A stretch of DNA of 64,000 nt from Pseudomonas ekonensis (GCF_019145435.1 NZ_JAHSTS010000002.1:1302001-1366000); one strand, 5' to 3'; shown: positions 47,109-57,345, counted from the stretch's first letter. Translations and numbers: made by a program. Notes: generated by a model not told the origin, from the sequence alone.

Positions 47109-47143
47109 TCGGGCCGGATCAGCCGCCCCCTGTGTTACGTCTC

Positions 47144-48239
47144 TTACAGCCCGGACTTCAGGCTCGCTTCCAGGTATTCGTCGATGTCGCCGTCGAGCAC
47201 CTTGTCGCAGTCGCTGCGTTCGATGTTGGTGCGCAGATCCTTGATCCGCGAGGCATCGAGCACGTACGAACGGATCTGGTGACCCCAGCCGATGTCGGAC
47301 TTGCTGTCTTCCAGGGCCTGGGAAGCGGCGTTGCGCTTCTGCATTTCCTGCTCGTACAGCTTGGCCCGCAGCATTTTCATGGCGGTGTCCTTGTTGGCGT
47401 GCTGGGAACGTTCGTTCTGGCAGCTGACCACGGTGTTGGTCGGCACGTGGGTGATCCGCACCGCCGAGTCGGTGGTGTTCACGTGCTGGCCGCCGGCGCC
47501 GGAGGAACGGTAGGTGTCGATCCGCAGGTCGGCCGGGTTGATCTCGATCTCGACCTTGTCGTCGATCTCGGGCGAGACGAACACGGCCGAGAACGAGGTG
47601 TGGCGACGGTTGCCGGAGTCGAACGGGCTCTTGCGCACCAGACGGTGCACGCCGATCTCGGTGCGCAGCCAGCCGAAGGCGTATTCGCCCTTGATGTGCA
47701 CGGTGGCGCCCTTGATCCCGGCGACTTCGCCGGCGGACAGTTCCATGATGGTCGCGTCGAAGCCGCGCTTGTCGGCCCAGCGCAGGTACATGCGCAGCAG
47801 GATGTTGGCCCAGTCCTGGGCCTCGGTGCCGCCGGAACCGGCCTGGATGTCCAGGTAGGCGTTGTTCATGTCCATTTCGCCGCTGAACATGCGGCGGAAT
47901 TCCAGCTTGGCCAGGGAGTCTTCGAGGCGGGCCAGTTCGGTGACCACGTCACCTACGGCGCCTTCGTCGTTCTCTTCGACGGCCATGTCCAGCAGGTCGC
48001 GGCAATCGGCCAGGCCGCCGGACAGGCCGTCCAGGGTCTCGACGATCTGCGCCAGGGCGGCGCGCTCGCGGCCCAGCTCCTGGGCGTATTCGGGTTTGTT
48101 CCAGACGCTCGGATCTTCAAGCTCGCGGTTGACCTCGGTCAGACGCTCATGCTTTTGATCGTAGTCAAAGATACCCCCGAATGGTTTCGGAGCGCTCGGA
48201 CAGGTCCTTGATAGTGTTCAGGATCGGGTTGATTTCCAT
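47144..48239 (-). CDS. prfB: Peptide chain release factor 2 (programmed +1 frameshift)
   Basis: RF2, 364 residues when the frameshift is read: codons 1-24 ([20 protein letters not shown] then RGYL) from 48239, an in-frame TGA at 48167-48165, then +1 shift to continue from GAC at 48166 to the stop at 47144. It recognises UAA and UGA. The tripeptide anticodon SPF ([14 protein letters not shown]) and the catalytic GGQ (SGAGGQHVN) are both present. Without the shift only a 24-residue peptide is made. Start ATG 48239 has a weak ribosome site, as is usual for prfB. Followed by lysS. Confidence 0.96.
48164..48178 (-). promoter_or_regulatory. RF2 autoregulatory +1 frameshift site
   Basis: On the minus strand GGGGGTATCTTTGAC: an internal Shine-Dalgarno-like GGGGG, the slippery CTT codon and the UGA stop followed by C, the poor-termination context. 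Low RF2 gives slow termination and a shift into the +1 frame. It matches the established enterobacterial element nearly base for base. Confidence 0.95.
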
Positions 48240-48354
48240 GACAGGCAGCACTCGTTGGCGAACTTTTGAAAGCCGGCGAGTATAACGTAATCGGGCTGGC
48301 GCGGCAGCCCGCCTGGCTGAAAAGACCGCCCGGGCCACCGTCGGCGGCGTTTCG

Positions 48355-48430
48355 GCTTGCCCGCCAAAGCAGTGTGCCAGGTTCATGCCGATCCGACGCT
48401 TTCACGGGCAAGCCCGCTCCCACAGGGTCT
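48355..48430. repeat. Paired inverted REP elements upstream of prfB
   Basis: GGCTTGCCCGCCAAAGC at 48355 faces GCTTTCACGGGCAAGCCCGC-TCCCACAG ending 48430, in the 265-base gap between prfB and wspR. The left arm is shortened. Confidence 0.75.
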
Positions 48431-48504
48431 GCGACAGGCACACATGTCCCGCCCGACAATGTTCCGGCGGGCGCCGGCCGGCTGGCGATGCGGGCTGGCG
48501 CGGG

Positions 48505-49506
48505 TTATTCGATGCCCACCTGGTTGCGCCCGTTGTTCTTGGCCTGGTAAAGCCCCCGGTCCGCCGCCGAGATCAGCAGCCGGCAGTCGCTGCCCGCCTC
48601 CGGCACCATCGTCGCCAGGCCGATGCTGATGGTCAGGCTCGAGCCTTCGGTCGGTGCGATGTGCGGGATCTTCAGGGCCGCGACGGTCTGGCGCAGCTTT
48701 TCCGCCACCAGCCGCGCACCGCCCGGCGAGGTGTTGGGCAGCACCAGGGCGAATTCCTCGCCGCCGTAGCGCGCCGGCAGGTACGACGGCCGCGCGCTGG
48801 CCTCGCGGATCGCCGTGGCGACCTTGCGCAGGGCTTCGTCGCCTTCGACGTGACCGAAGGTATCGTTGTAGGACTTGAAGTAATCGACGTCGATCATCAA
48901 CAGCGACAGCTGGCTCTGGTCACGCAGGCAGCGGCGCCATTCCAGCTCCAGGTATTCGTCGAAGTGCCGGCGGTTGGACAGCCCGGTCAGGCCGTCGGAG
49001 TTCATCAGCCGCTGCAGCACCAGGTTGGTGTCGAGCAGCTGCTGCTGGCTGACCCGCAGGGCGCGGTAGGCCGCGTCCCGCTGCAGCAGGGTCATGTAGG
49101 AGCGCGAATGGTAGCGGATGCGCGCCACCAGCTCGATGTTGTCCGGCAGCTTCACCAGATAGTCGTTGGCCCCGGCCGAGAACGCCGCGCTCTTGATCAG
49201 CGGGTCTTCCTTGGTCGACAGGACGATGATCGGGATGTCCTTGGTCGCCGGGTGGTTGCGGTACTCGCGCACCAGGGTCAGGCCGTCGAGGCCGGGCATC
49301 ACCAGGTCCTGGAGGATCACCGTCGGCTTGATCCGCACCGCATGGGCCACCGCCAGGTGCGGGTCGGAGCAGAAGTGGAAGTCGATGTTCTCTTCGTTCG
49401 ACAGCCCGCGGCGCACGGCTTCGCCGATCATCGCCTGATCGTCCACCAACAACACCATGGCGGCGTTCTCGTCGGTCTTGATGTCATCGATCTGTAAGTC
49501 ATTCAT
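48505..49506 (-). CDS. wspR: Diguanylate cyclase response regulator WspR with degenerate I-site
   Basis: 333 residues. REC domain (about 15-135) with phospho-acceptor Asp67 in [12 protein letters not shown], a helical linker, then a GGDEF domain (about 165-333) whose active site is GGEEF (248-252). WspE phosphorylates it, and it then clusters and makes c-di-GMP, promoting biofilm. The product-inhibition I-site RxxD, five residues before GGEEF, reads RPSY (239-242): Asp is replaced by Tyr242 (codon TAC at 48783-48781). It ends the wsp cluster, 48 bases after wspF. GTP-binding and metal residues in [12 protein letters not shown] look intact, so the enzyme should be active. Confidence 0.95.
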   Translation of the reverse strand: MNDLQIDDIKTDENAAMVLLVDDQAMIGEAVRRGLSNEENIDFHFCSDPHLAVAHAVRIKPTVILQDLVMPGLDGLTLVREYRNHPATKDIPIIVLSTKEDPLIKSAAFSAGANDYLVKLPDNIELVARIRYHSRSYMTLLQRDAAYRALRVSQQQLLDTNLVLQRLMNSDGLTGLSNRRHFDEYLELEWRRCLRDQSQLSLLMIDVDYFKSYNDTFGHVEGDEALRKVATAIREASARPSYLPARYGGEEFALVLPNTSPGGARLVAEKLRQTVAALKIPHIAPTEGSSLTISIGLATMVPEAGSDCRLLISAADRGLYQAKNNGRNQVGIE

Positions 49507-49554
49507 GGGCGGTCACCTGAATACTGCGGGAGCCGGGATTGCTGAAACATGGAT

Positions 49555-50565
49555 TCATTTGGGGAAAACCTCCAGCAACCGTGGCGCTATCTTTTCCAGC
49601 GGACGGATTTCCACGGCCGCGTCGATCGCCGCCGCGGCCTTGGGCATCCCGTACACCGCACTGCTTTGCTGATCCTGGGCGATGGTCAAATAACCCTGCT
49701 GACGCATGAGCTTAAGCCCTTGGGCCCCGTCGCGTCCCATTCCGGTCAATAAAACCCCGACGGCGTCACCGTTCCAGAAGTTGGCCACGCTCTCGAAGAA
49801 CACGTCGATCGAGGGCCGGTAGATCTCGTTGACCGGCTCTGCGGTGTAGGCCAGGGTGCCGTTCTTCAGCAGGCGGATATGGTGATTGGTGCCCGCCAGC
49901 AGCACCGCGCCGGCCTGCGGCGGCTCGCCCTCGCGGGCCAGGCGCACGTCCAGGCCGCTGGCGCTGGCCAGCCATTCGGCCATGCCGGCGGCGAACACCT
50001 GGTCGACATGCTGCACCAGCACGATGGCGGCGGAAAAGGTGCGCGGCAGGCCCTTGAGCAAGACTTCCAGCGCCGCCGGCCCGCCCGCGGACGAGCCGAT
50101 GGCCACCAGCCGGTTGCGCGACGCCGAACTGCGCTGGGGCGTCTGCGCCGGGCGCGAGCGGGCCGTGCGCTCACCGATCAGCCAGCCGATGTTGAGGATC
50201 TTGCGCAGCAGCGGCGCCGCCGCTTCCTGGGCGTTGCCGGCGCCCAGGGCCGGGGTGTCGACCACATCCAGCGCGCCGTGGCCCATGGCCTCGAACACCC
50301 GGTGCACGTTCTGCTGGCGGTCGACCGTGACGATGACGATGGCGCACGGGGTTTCGGCCATGATCCGCCGGGTGGCCTCGACGCCGTCCATCACCGGCAT
50401 GATCAGGTCCATCAGGATCAGGTCCGGGGTGTTCTCCGCGCACAGCCGCACCGCCTCGGCGCCGTTGCCGGCGACCCACAGCACCTGGTGCGCCGGCTCG
50501 AACGCCAGCGCCCGGCGCAGGGCCTCCACCGCCAGGGGCATGTCATTGACGATTGCGATCCTCAT
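49555..50565 (-). CDS. wspF: Wsp methylesterase WspF (CheB type)
   Basis: 336 residues. An N-terminal REC domain with Asp in [13 protein letters not shown], and a C-terminal CheB methylesterase domain with the catalytic Ser in [13 protein letters not shown], His in IVLVQHVDQ and Asp in [11 protein letters not shown]. It removes methyl groups from WspA, damping the signal; loss of WspF locks WspR on and gives wrinkly colonies in pseudomonads. Here all catalytic parts are intact. ATG overlaps the wspE stop by 4 bases (ATGA). Confidence 0.95.
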   Translation of the reverse strand: MRIAIVNDMPLAVEALRRALAFEPAHQVLWVAGNGAEAVRLCAENTPDLILMDLIMPVMDGVEATRRIMAETPCAIVIVTVDRQQNVHRVFEAMGHGALDVVDTPALGAGNAQEAAAPLLRKILNIGWLIGERTARSRPAQTPQRSSASRNRLVAIGSSAGGPAALEVLLKGLPRTFSAAIVLVQHVDQVFAAGMAEWLASASGLDVRLAREGEPPQAGAVLLAGTNHHIRLLKNGTLAYTAEPVNEIYRPSIDVFFESVANFWNGDAVGVLLTGMGRDGAQGLKLMRQQGYLTIAQDQQSSAVYGMPKAAAAIDAAVEIRPLEKIAPRLLEVFPK

Positions 50566-52868
50566 GCCCGTGCCCCTCCGATGAGTTCGACCACTGCATC
50601 GAGCAGGGCGTCGTCATGAAAACTGGCCTTGGCCAGATAATAGTCGGCCCCGGCGTCCAGCCCGCGGCGACGGTCCTCTTCGCGATCCTTGTAGGACACC
50701 ACCATCACCGGCAGCGATTGCAGACGGTTGTCGCGCCGCAGCAGGGTGACCAGTTCGATGCCGTCCATGCGCGGCATGTCGATGTCGGTGATCAGCAGAT
50801 CGAAGTCTTCGGAGCGCAGGGCGTTCCAGCCGTCCATGCCGTCGACCGCCACCGCCACGTCGTAGCCGCGGTTGAGCAGCAGCTTGCGCTGCAGTTCGCG
50901 CACCGTCAGCGAGTCGTCGACCACCAGGATGCGCTTGCGCGCCGCTTCCGCCGCCTGGCCGCCGTGGCGGGCGATGCGCTCCAGGCGCCCGGTGTTGAGC
51001 AGCTTGTCCACCGACCGCAGCATGTCCTCGACATCGACGATCAGCACCACCGAACCGTCGTCGAGCAAGGCCCCGGACGAGATGTCCTGCACCTTGCCCA
51101 GACGTTCGTCCAGCGGCAGCACCACCAGCGTGCGCTCGCCGATGAAGCGTTCCACCGCCACGCCGTAGATGGTGTCGCGCTCGCGGATCACCACGACCTT
51201 GAGGGTGTCGCCGCTGTTCTGGCTGGCCGGACGCTGCAGCAGCTGGCTGGCGGCGACCAGGCCGACATGGCGGCCTTCGTGCCAGAAGTGCTGGCGCCCT
51301 TCGACCTGCACGATGTCTTCCGGCGCCAGATCGCACATGCGCTCGATGTGCGCCAGCGGAAAGGCATAGGCCTCGTCGCCGACTTCCACCACCAGGCTGC
51401 GCACCACCGACAGGGTCAGCGGCACCTCCAGATGGAAGCGGCTGCCCTCGCCCGCCACCTGCTCCAGCACCACGGCGCCGCGCAACTGGCGCACCATGTG
51501 CTGCACCGCGTCGAGGCCGACGCCGCGGCCGGAGACCTCGGTGACCTTGTCCCGCAGGCTGAACCCCGGCAGGAACAGGAACGTCAGCAGCTCCTCTTCG
51601 CTCAACTGGGCGGCGGTCTCGGCCGGCGACAGCTGGCGTTCGACGATGCTGCGGCGCACCTTGTCCAGGTCCACGCCGTTGCCGTCGTCGCTCAGTTCCA
51701 GCACCAGCAGCCCGGCCTGGTGCGAGGCGCGCAGACGGATCAGGCCTTCTTCCGGCTTGCCCGCCAACAGGCGCTGCGCCGGGGTTTCGATGCCGTGGTC
51801 GACGGCGTTGCGCAGCAGGTGGGTCAGCGGCGCTTCGAGCTTTTCCAGCACGTCGCGGTCGACCTGGGTCTTCTCGCCCTCGACCTCCAGCCGCACCTGC
51901 TTGCCGAGGCTGCGGCCCAGGTCACGCACCATCCGCACCTGACCGGACAGCACATCGGCGAACGGCCGCATGCGGCAGGCCAGTGCCGTGTCGTACAAGA
52001 CCTGGGCGCGCTGGCTGGCCTGCCAGGCGAACTCGTCAAGCTCGGCGTTTTTCTCCGCCAGCAACTGCTGGGACTCGGCCAGCAGGCGCCGCGCATCTTC
52101 CAGCGCTTCCTGGGCCTCCAGGCTCAGCGCATGTTCCTTGAGGTGCGCGTTGAGGCTTTCCAACGCCCGCAAACCGTTGTTCTGCATGCGTTTGAGGCGC
52201 TGCATGGTGGCCAGGTGCGGTTTCAGGCGCTGGGTCTCCACCAGGGACTTGCTCGACAGGTCCAGCAGGCTGTTCAGGCGTTCGGCGGTGACCCGCAGCA
52301 CTCGCTCGCCGCCCTCGGCCGTGCGCTTGCCCTTGCGCGGGGCCGGGATCGGGGCCGACTCGGGCTCCACCGGTTCGGGCTGGGGCTGCGGAACCGGTGC
52401 AGATATCGCCGGCGCCACGGGCGGCGGCTCAAGCAGCCGTTCGGCCATGGGCGGCGGGGCTGAAACCACCGGCGCGCCGGCGGGGTCGATCAGGCGCCCC
52501 ATCAAGGCCACATAGGCGTCGATGTCGGCGGGTTGCGGGGCGTTGGCCGGGTGGGCGATGCGCATCAGCAGGTCGGTGCCCTGCAGCAGCGCATCGATGT
52601 GTTCCGGGCGCAGGAACAGCCGCCCTTCCTGGGCGCTGACCAGGCAATCCTCCATCACATGGGCGACGCTGACGCCGCTGTCGATGCCGACGATCCGCGC
52701 CGCGCCCTTGAGCGAGTGGGCCGCGCGCATGCACGACTCCAACTGGTCGGCCTGGGTCGGATTGCGCTCCAGCGCCAGCAGCCCGGCGCTGAGCACCTGG
52801 GTCTGGGCCTCGGCTTCGAGGCTGAACAGCTCCAGCAGGGAGGCGTCGCGCATTTGCTCGGGGGTCAT
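50562..52868 (-). CDS. wspE: Hybrid sensor kinase WspE (CheA-CheY)
   Basis: 768 residues. Hpt domain at the N-terminus with the phospho-His in [14 protein letters not shown] (about residue 50), a Pro-rich linker (about 140-180), a dimerisation/catalytic histidine-kinase domain with the N-box [16 protein letters not shown] and G-box [13 protein letters not shown], a CheW-like coupling domain (about 500-630), and a C-terminal REC domain with [18 protein letters not shown] and [13 protein letters not shown]. It receives signals from WspA through WspB/D and phosphorylates WspR and WspF. 4-base overlaps with both neighbours. Confidence 0.95.
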   Translation of the reverse strand: MTPEQMRDASLLELFSLEAEAQTQVLSAGLLALERNPTQADQLESCMRAAHSLKGAARIVGIDSGVSVAHVMEDCLVSAQEGRLFLRPEHIDALLQGTDLLMRIAHPANAPQPADIDAYVALMGRLIDPAGAPVVSAPPPMAERLLEPPPVAPAISAPVPQPQPEPVEPESAPIPAPRKGKRTAEGGERVLRVTAERLNSLLDLSSKSLVETQRLKPHLATMQRLKRMQNNGLRALESLNAHLKEHALSLEAQEALEDARRLLAESQQLLAEKNAELDEFAWQASQRAQVLYDTALACRMRPFADVLSGQVRMVRDLGRSLGKQVRLEVEGEKTQVDRDVLEKLEAPLTHLLRNAVDHGIETPAQRLLAGKPEEGLIRLRASHQAGLLVLELSDDGNGVDLDKVRRSIVERQLSPAETAAQLSEEELLTFLFLPGFSLRDKVTEVSGRGVGLDAVQHMVRQLRGAVVLEQVAGEGSRFHLEVPLTLSVVRSLVVEVGDEAYAFPLAHIERMCDLAPEDIVQVEGRQHFWHEGRHVGLVAASQLLQRPASQNSGDTLKVVVIRERDTIYGVAVERFIGERTLVVLPLDERLGKVQDISSGALLDDGSVVLIVDVEDMLRSVDKLLNTGRLERIARHGGQAAEAARKRILVVDDSLTVRELQRKLLLNRGYDVAVAVDGMDGWNALRSEDFDLLITDIDMPRMDGIELVTLLRRDNRLQSLPVMVVSYKDREEDRRRGLDAGADYYLAKASFHDDALLDAVVELIGGARA

Positions 52869-53548
52869 GTGAGGCTCCGGGTCACGGCGGACAGCAACTG
52901 TTCTTCATCCAGCCAACGCAGGCTGCGGCCCTTGAAGGGCAACACGCCCCGGGTGTACTTGGCGCCGGCCTGGGCGCCGGAGCGGGACGCGGCCTCGAGC
53001 AGGCGTTCGTCGATGGCATGGATCCCGTCCACTTCGTCCACCGGCACCACCACAGGTCCCCCCTGGGCGGCGATGATCAGCATGCGCGGCATGACCCGTG
53101 CGCCGGTGGCCGGGGCGGTGCCGGCCTCGAGGTCGAGCAGCTCCACCAGCGACAGGCATGCCACCAGCGCCCCGCGCACGTTGGCCACCCCGAGCAAGGC
53201 CCGGGAGCGCTGGTGCGGCAGGGAGTGGATCGCCTGCAGCGGCGCCACCTCCACCAGGCTGCGGGTGGCCAGGCCCAGCCATTCTTCGCCGAGGCGGAAC
53301 ATCAGCAGCGAACGGGTCTTGAGTTCGGATTCGACGGCGGTCGCCACCGGGTCGCGCTCGTCCTGCTGCAACGCGTAGCGGTCGAGCAGGCGCGTGGCGG
53401 CGTCGGAATACACCGTGCAGTTGCGGCAATGGATGTGTTCGTCCAGCAGCGGGCAGGACTTGTCGCCATGGATGCCGATGCGGTTCCAGCAATCGTCGAT
53501 GGCCCGGGCGTCTTCATGGGTGACGTTCAAGGTGTCGGACGGGATCAT
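52865..53548 (-). CDS. wspD: CheW-like coupling protein WspD
   Basis: 227 residues with a C-terminal CheW domain (about 75-225: MFRLGEEWLGLATRSLVEVA, then LLGVANVRGALVACLSLVEL). An N-terminal extension of about 70 residues has several Cys and His (CWNRIG, CPLLDEHIHCRNCTVY), possibly a metal site. It links WspA to WspE. In P. fluorescens and P. aeruginosa WspB and WspD set where WspA clusters. Overlaps wspE by 4 bases (ATGA). Confidence 0.93.
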   Translation of the reverse strand: MIPSDTLNVTHEDARAIDDCWNRIGIHGDKSCPLLDEHIHCRNCTVYSDAATRLLDRYALQQDERDPVATAVESELKTRSLLMFRLGEEWLGLATRSLVEVAPLQAIHSLPHQRSRALLGVANVRGALVACLSLVELLDLEAGTAPATGARVMPRMLIIAAQGGPVVVPVDEVDGIHAIDERLLEAASRSGAQAGAKYTRGVLPFKGRSLRWLDEEQLLSAVTRSLT

Positions 53549-54828
53549 CGTTTACGCTCACTGTCGGCGGAGCCGGCGCTGCGGGCCGCGCGCTCCTGCA
53601 ATCGTCTGGCGCCTGCGCCGTCGCCCTGGGCCTGCAACAGGGCGGCCAGGTGCATCAGGGCTTCGGGGTGCTGCGGTTCGAGGTACAGCGCCTTGCGGTA
53701 ATGGCCCTGGGCTTCGAGGGCGTTGCCGGCGACATCGCTGAGCAGGCCGAGCCAGTAGAACACCTGGGCCACGGGCTCATGGGTGCGCAAGTAGCGCTCG
53801 CACGCGGCGCGGGCCTCGGCGCTCTTGCCTTCGTTGGCCAGGCCGGCGATGTCCGCCAGCAAGGCCGATGCATCGGACGTGGTGTGTTTGCCGGCCACCG
53901 GCAACGGCGTCACCGGGGCGAACGGCCGCGGGCGCGCCGGCGCGGCAGGCGCGCTGCGGGCCGGCTGGCGCACCGGCGTCGGCGCCGGCAACGGGTGGAT
54001 CCAGGTGGCCGGCAACGGTTCGGGCTGCGGGTCGTCCTGACGGCTGAAGGCGAACGACTGCGGGATGCCGATCGAGCGCATGCCCAACCGCCCCAGCAGG
54101 CTGCCCTCGGCCGGGCCGATGAACAGCACGCCGTCGACATGGGTCAGGCGCTTGAGCACTTCGAACACCAGCCGCTGGGTCGGTTGATCGAAGTAGATCA
54201 GCAGGTTGCGGCAGAACACGAAATCGAACGGCGGCTCGCCGGCCAGCAACGCCGGGTCGAGCACGTTGCCCGTCTGCCAGCGCACCTGTTCGCGCACCAG
54301 GTCATTGACCCGGTAACCCTCATGCTCCGGGCTGAAATGGCGGTCGCGGAACGCCAGGTCCTGGCCACGGAAGGAATTCTTGCCGTACAGCGCCCGCCGG
54401 GCCTTGTCCACCGACATCGGGCTGACGTCCATGCCGTCGACCTTGAACTGATGGGGCTTGAGCCCCGCGTCGAGCAAGGCCATGGCGATCGAATAGGGTT
54501 CCTCCCCCGTCGAACAGGGCAGGCTGAGGATGCGCAGCGCACGCATGCCGTTGAGGTCGGCCAGGCGCTTGCGCGCCAGCTTGCCCAGGGTGGCGAAGGA
54601 TTCCGGGTAACGGAAGAACCACGTCTCGGGCACGATCACCGCTTCGATCAGCGCCTGCTGCTCGTCCCGCGAGCCTTGCAGGGTCTGCCAGTACTCCTCG
54701 GCGGTCGCCGACTGCGACAGGGTGATGCGCTGGCGCACGGCCCGCTCGATGATGGCCGGGCCCACCGACGCCACGTCCAGGCCGATGCGTTCCTTGAGGA
54801 AACCGAAGAACCGTTGATCGCCGCTCAT
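53545..54828 (-). CDS. wspC: Methyltransferase WspC (CheR type with TPR)
   Basis: 427 residues. CheR N- and C-terminal domains (about 1-270) with the SAM motif ILSLPCSTGEEPYSIAMALL and the FVFCRNLLIYFD segment, then a Pro/Ala linker and a C-terminal TPR region (about 330-427: AQVFYWLGLLSDVAGNALEA). It methylates WspA glutamates, opposing WspF. A longer upstream frame exists, but MSGDQRFFGFLKERIG at 54828 is the family start. It overlaps wspB by 4 bases. Confidence 0.94.
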   Translation of the reverse strand: MSGDQRFFGFLKERIGLDVASVGPAIIERAVRQRITLSQSATAEEYWQTLQGSRDEQQALIEAVIVPETWFFRYPESFATLGKLARKRLADLNGMRALRILSLPCSTGEEPYSIAMALLDAGLKPHQFKVDGMDVSPMSVDKARRALYGKNSFRGQDLAFRDRHFSPEHEGYRVNDLVREQVRWQTGNVLDPALLAGEPPFDFVFCRNLLIYFDQPTQRLVFEVLKRLTHVDGVLFIGPAEGSLLGRLGMRSIGIPQSFAFSRQDDPQPEPLPATWIHPLPAPTPVRQPARSAPAAPARPRPFAPVTPLPVAGKHTTSDASALLADIAGLANEGKSAEARAACERYLRTHEPVAQVFYWLGLLSDVAGNALEAQGHYRKALYLEPQHPEALMHLAALLQAQGDGAGARRLQERAARSAGSADSERKR

Positions 54829-55361
54829 GGGGCCTCCTCTAACCGCGCCGGATCCAGCGGCGGCGTCGGAAACAGCAACGCACGGACGCTGTCGTCCAGC
54901 AGGTCGGCCACCCGCACCCATTGCACCAGGCCCCGGGCATCCTCACGCACCGGGCCCAGGTAGGGCGCCTGGCGGTTGTCGAGGCCGTACGGCTGGAACT
55001 CGTCCGCGTTGCAGCGCAGGGTGTCGGTGGCCTGTTCCAGGATCAGCCCGAGCTTGCGCGCCGGCTGGGCCTCGTCCGGGCGGTAATGCACCAGCACCAG
55101 CCGCGTGCTGGTGCGGGCCTCGGCGGTGCGGCCGAACGTGAGGGCGCTGAGGTCGATCACCGGCACCACAACGCCGCGGTAGGCGAAAACCCCGGCCACC
55201 CAGTGCGGCGCACGGGCAATCGGCTTCAGCGGCAGGCGCGGCAGCACCTCCGCCACTTCGGTGGCGCGCAGGGCATAGCGCTCCTCGCCGATGCGGAACA
55301 GCAGGAACAGCGCCTGCCTCGTCACCGGCGCGACGCTGCGTTTGGCGGTGACTTCGCTCAT
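54825..55361 (-). CDS. wspB: CheW-like coupling protein WspB
   Basis: 178 residues made of one CheW domain (ALFLLFRIGEERYALRATEV; HWVAGVFAYRGVVVPVIDLS). It couples WspA to the kinase WspE. Its start overlaps the wspA stop by one base and its stop overlaps wspC by four, showing tight translational coupling throughout the operon. Confidence 0.93.
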   Translation of the reverse strand: MSEVTAKRSVAPVTRQALFLLFRIGEERYALRATEVAEVLPRLPLKPIARAPHWVAGVFAYRGVVVPVIDLSALTFGRTAEARTSTRLVLVHYRPDEAQPARKLGLILEQATDTLRCNADEFQPYGLDNRQAPYLGPVREDARGLVQWVRVADLLDDSVRALLFPTPPLDPARLEEAP

Positions 55362-56983
55362 CAGACTTTGAATCGCGACACGCCGCCGCGCAGGCCCACG
55401 GCCACCTGGCTCAGTTCGTCGATGGCGAAACTGGCCTGACGCAACGACTCGACGGTCTGGCTGCTGGCGTCGCCCAACTGCACCAGCGCGTGGTTGATCT
55501 GTTCGGCGCCGGTGGCCTGGGCCTGCATGCCTTCGTTGACCATCAGCACCCGAGGCGCCAGCGCCTGCACCTGATGGATGATCTGCGACAGCTGCTCGCC
55601 GACCTGCTGCACCTCGGCCATGCCCCGGCGCACTTCCTCAGAGAACTTGTCCATGCCCATCACCCCGGCGGACACCGCCGACTGGATCTCGCGCACCATC
55701 TGTTCGATGTCGTAGGTGGCGACGGCGGTCTGGTCGGCCAGGCGCCGCACTTCGGTGGCGACCACCGAGAAGCCGCGGCCGTATTCGCCGGCCTTCTCGG
55801 CCTCGATGGCCGCGTTGAGGGACAGCAGATTGGTCTGGTCGGCGACCTTGACGATGGTCACCACCACCTGGTTGATGTTGCCGGCCTTCTCGTTGAGGAT
55901 CGCCAGCTTGGCGTTGACCAGGTCCGCGGCGCCCATCACCGAGTGCATGGTGTCTTCCATGCGCGCCAGGCCCTGCTGGCCGGAGCCGGCCAGCACCGAG
56001 GCCTGGTCGGCGGCGGTGGAGACCTCGGTCATGGTGCGCACCAGGTCACGCGAGGTGGCGGCGATCTCCCGCGAGGTCGCGCCGATCTCGGTGGTGGTGG
56101 CGGCGGTTTCGGTGGCGGTGGCCTGCTGCTGCTTGGAGGTGGCCGCGATCTCGGTCACCGAGGTGGTGACCTGCACCGACGAACGCTGGGCCTGGGACAC
56201 CAGCGCGGTGAGCTCGGTCATCATGTCGTTGAAGCCGGTCTCCACCGCGCCGAACTCGTCCTTGCGGTCCAGGTTCAGACGGGTGCTGAGGTCACCGGTG
56301 CGCATGATCTCGAGGATGTCCACGATGCGGTTCATCGGCGCCATGATCGCGCGCATCAGCAACAGGCCGCAAAGGCCGGCGGCCAGCACCGCCACCAGCA
56401 GCGAGACGAACATGCTGACCTTGGCCGCCGCCACCGCGTCGTCGATGTTGTTCATGGCCTGGTCGGCGACTTTCTTGTTCTCGCTGATGATGTCGTTGAG
56501 CTTCATGCGCCCGCCGACCCACGCCGGGGTCAGCTTCTCGTTGAACAGCTTGATCGCCTCGGCCTCGAGGTTGCGCTTGTGCAGGTCCAGCACGGCATCC
56601 TGGATCTTCATGTAGTTGTCGTGATCCTTCTCGAAGGCGGTGAACTCGATCCGGTCTTCGTCGGTGGTCACGGTATTGCGGTAGTTGGCCATCTGCTCCT
56701 GCAGGCGGGCCTCGAACGACTTGTAGTCCGCCGCGTCTTCGGCGCTGACGCCCTCGCCCTCTTTCAGGCCCAGCAGTTCCTGGGTCTGCAGGTAACTGTC
56801 GACCCAGGCGCCGCGAATCATCGAGCTGTAGTAGACGCCGGGAATCGCGTCGTCGCGCACGCTGTTTTCGCTGGCCTCGATCTTCAGCAGACGTGAGTAC
56901 GAGACGACCACCATGAGCAGCATGATGGCGATAATCACCGCAAAGCTCGCCAAAATGCGTTGGCGCAACGTCCAGTTCTTCAC
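55361..56983 (-). CDS. wspA: Surface-sensing chemoreceptor WspA
   Basis: 540-residue methyl-accepting protein, first gene of the wsp operon. TM1 at about 10-31, a periplasmic helical domain of about 155 residues, TM2 at about 188-210, a HAMP (about 212-265: RAIMAPMNRIVDILEIMRTG), and the MCP signalling domain whose tip includes DQTNLLSLNAAIEAEKAGEY and GRGFSVVATEVRRLADQT. No CheR-binding pentapeptide at the C-terminus (ends RFKV). The start codon is GTG at 56983, with GAGGAA about 7 bases upstream. It senses surface contact or envelope stress. Confidence 0.94.
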   Translation of the reverse strand: MKNWTLRQRILASFAVIIAIMLLMVVVSYSRLLKIEASENSVRDDAIPGVYYSSMIRGAWVDSYLQTQELLGLKEGEGVSAEDAADYKSFEARLQEQMANYRNTVTTDEDRIEFTAFEKDHDNYMKIQDAVLDLHKRNLEAEAIKLFNEKLTPAWVGGRMKLNDIISENKKVADQAMNNIDDAVAAAKVSMFVSLLVAVLAAGLCGLLLMRAIMAPMNRIVDILEIMRTGDLSTRLNLDRKDEFGAVETGFNDMMTELTALVSQAQRSSVQVTTSVTEIAATSKQQQATATETAATTTEIGATSREIAATSRDLVRTMTEVSTAADQASVLAGSGQQGLARMEDTMHSVMGAADLVNAKLAILNEKAGNINQVVVTIVKVADQTNLLSLNAAIEAEKAGEYGRGFSVVATEVRRLADQTAVATYDIEQMVREIQSAVSAGVMGMDKFSEEVRRGMAEVQQVGEQLSQIIHQVQALAPRVLMVNEGMQAQATGAEQINHALVQLGDASSQTVESLRQASFAIDELSQVAVGLRGGVSRFKV

Positions 56984-57214
56984 AGTGATTCCTCGTGCCT
57001 AGGTCGAAATGCGGGGGAGTATAGCTGAGGGCGGTGTCTCATTTATAAGACGCTTTGCCGCGCTCAGGCCTGCCGGTGCTGAATCGGTACAGGCATCGGG
57101 AGGGACTTTCCGGCAAGCGGGGGAAGACGCACCAGTGGCGGAGTGGCAAAAAGGGGCGATGGATCGGCCATTTCCGTCATGCATGGCTCACCCGATGATG
57201 GCTAACGGCCTTGC

Positions 57215-57345
57215 TGCGCAACTTTTTGCGCAGTCAAACCGGGAAATTGCCTGCCGACGTCGCCGCAGCCCCCGCCCACCGCACGCTACGGCCAAGTGCG
57301 CAACTTCTTGCGCACCACTGCGCAACTATTTGCGCACTTTGCGCA
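57215..57345 (+). promoter_or_regulatory. TGCGCA operator-like array upstream of hcp
   Basis: Within the 525-base gap 56984-57508 (wspA/hcp divergent), an 18-base unit TGCGCAACTNNTTGCGCA-type occurs three times: 57215-57232 (TGCGCAACTTTTTGCGCA), 57297-57314 (TGCGCAACTTCTTGCGCA) and 57319-57336 (TGCGCAACTATTTGCGCA), plus a further TGCGCA at 57340. The half-sites in the last cluster start at 57297, 57309, 57319, 57331 and 57340, about 10 bases apart, i.e. on one face of the helix. It looks like a transcription-factor site array. Nothing else gene-like is seen in the gap; a weak sigma-54-like TGGCATG-N4-TTGAT is at 57423-57438. Confidence 0.6.

Noticed and set aside
45515..48211. 898-codon plus-strand frame across lysS and prfB
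   Set aside because: Shadow of two certain genes; composition Val/Asp/Gln-rich and no start context.
48165..48239. prfB as a pseudogene because of an in-frame TGA at codon 25
   Set aside because: The stop is the known programmed frameshift signal, with the canonical GGGGG and CTTTGAC context.
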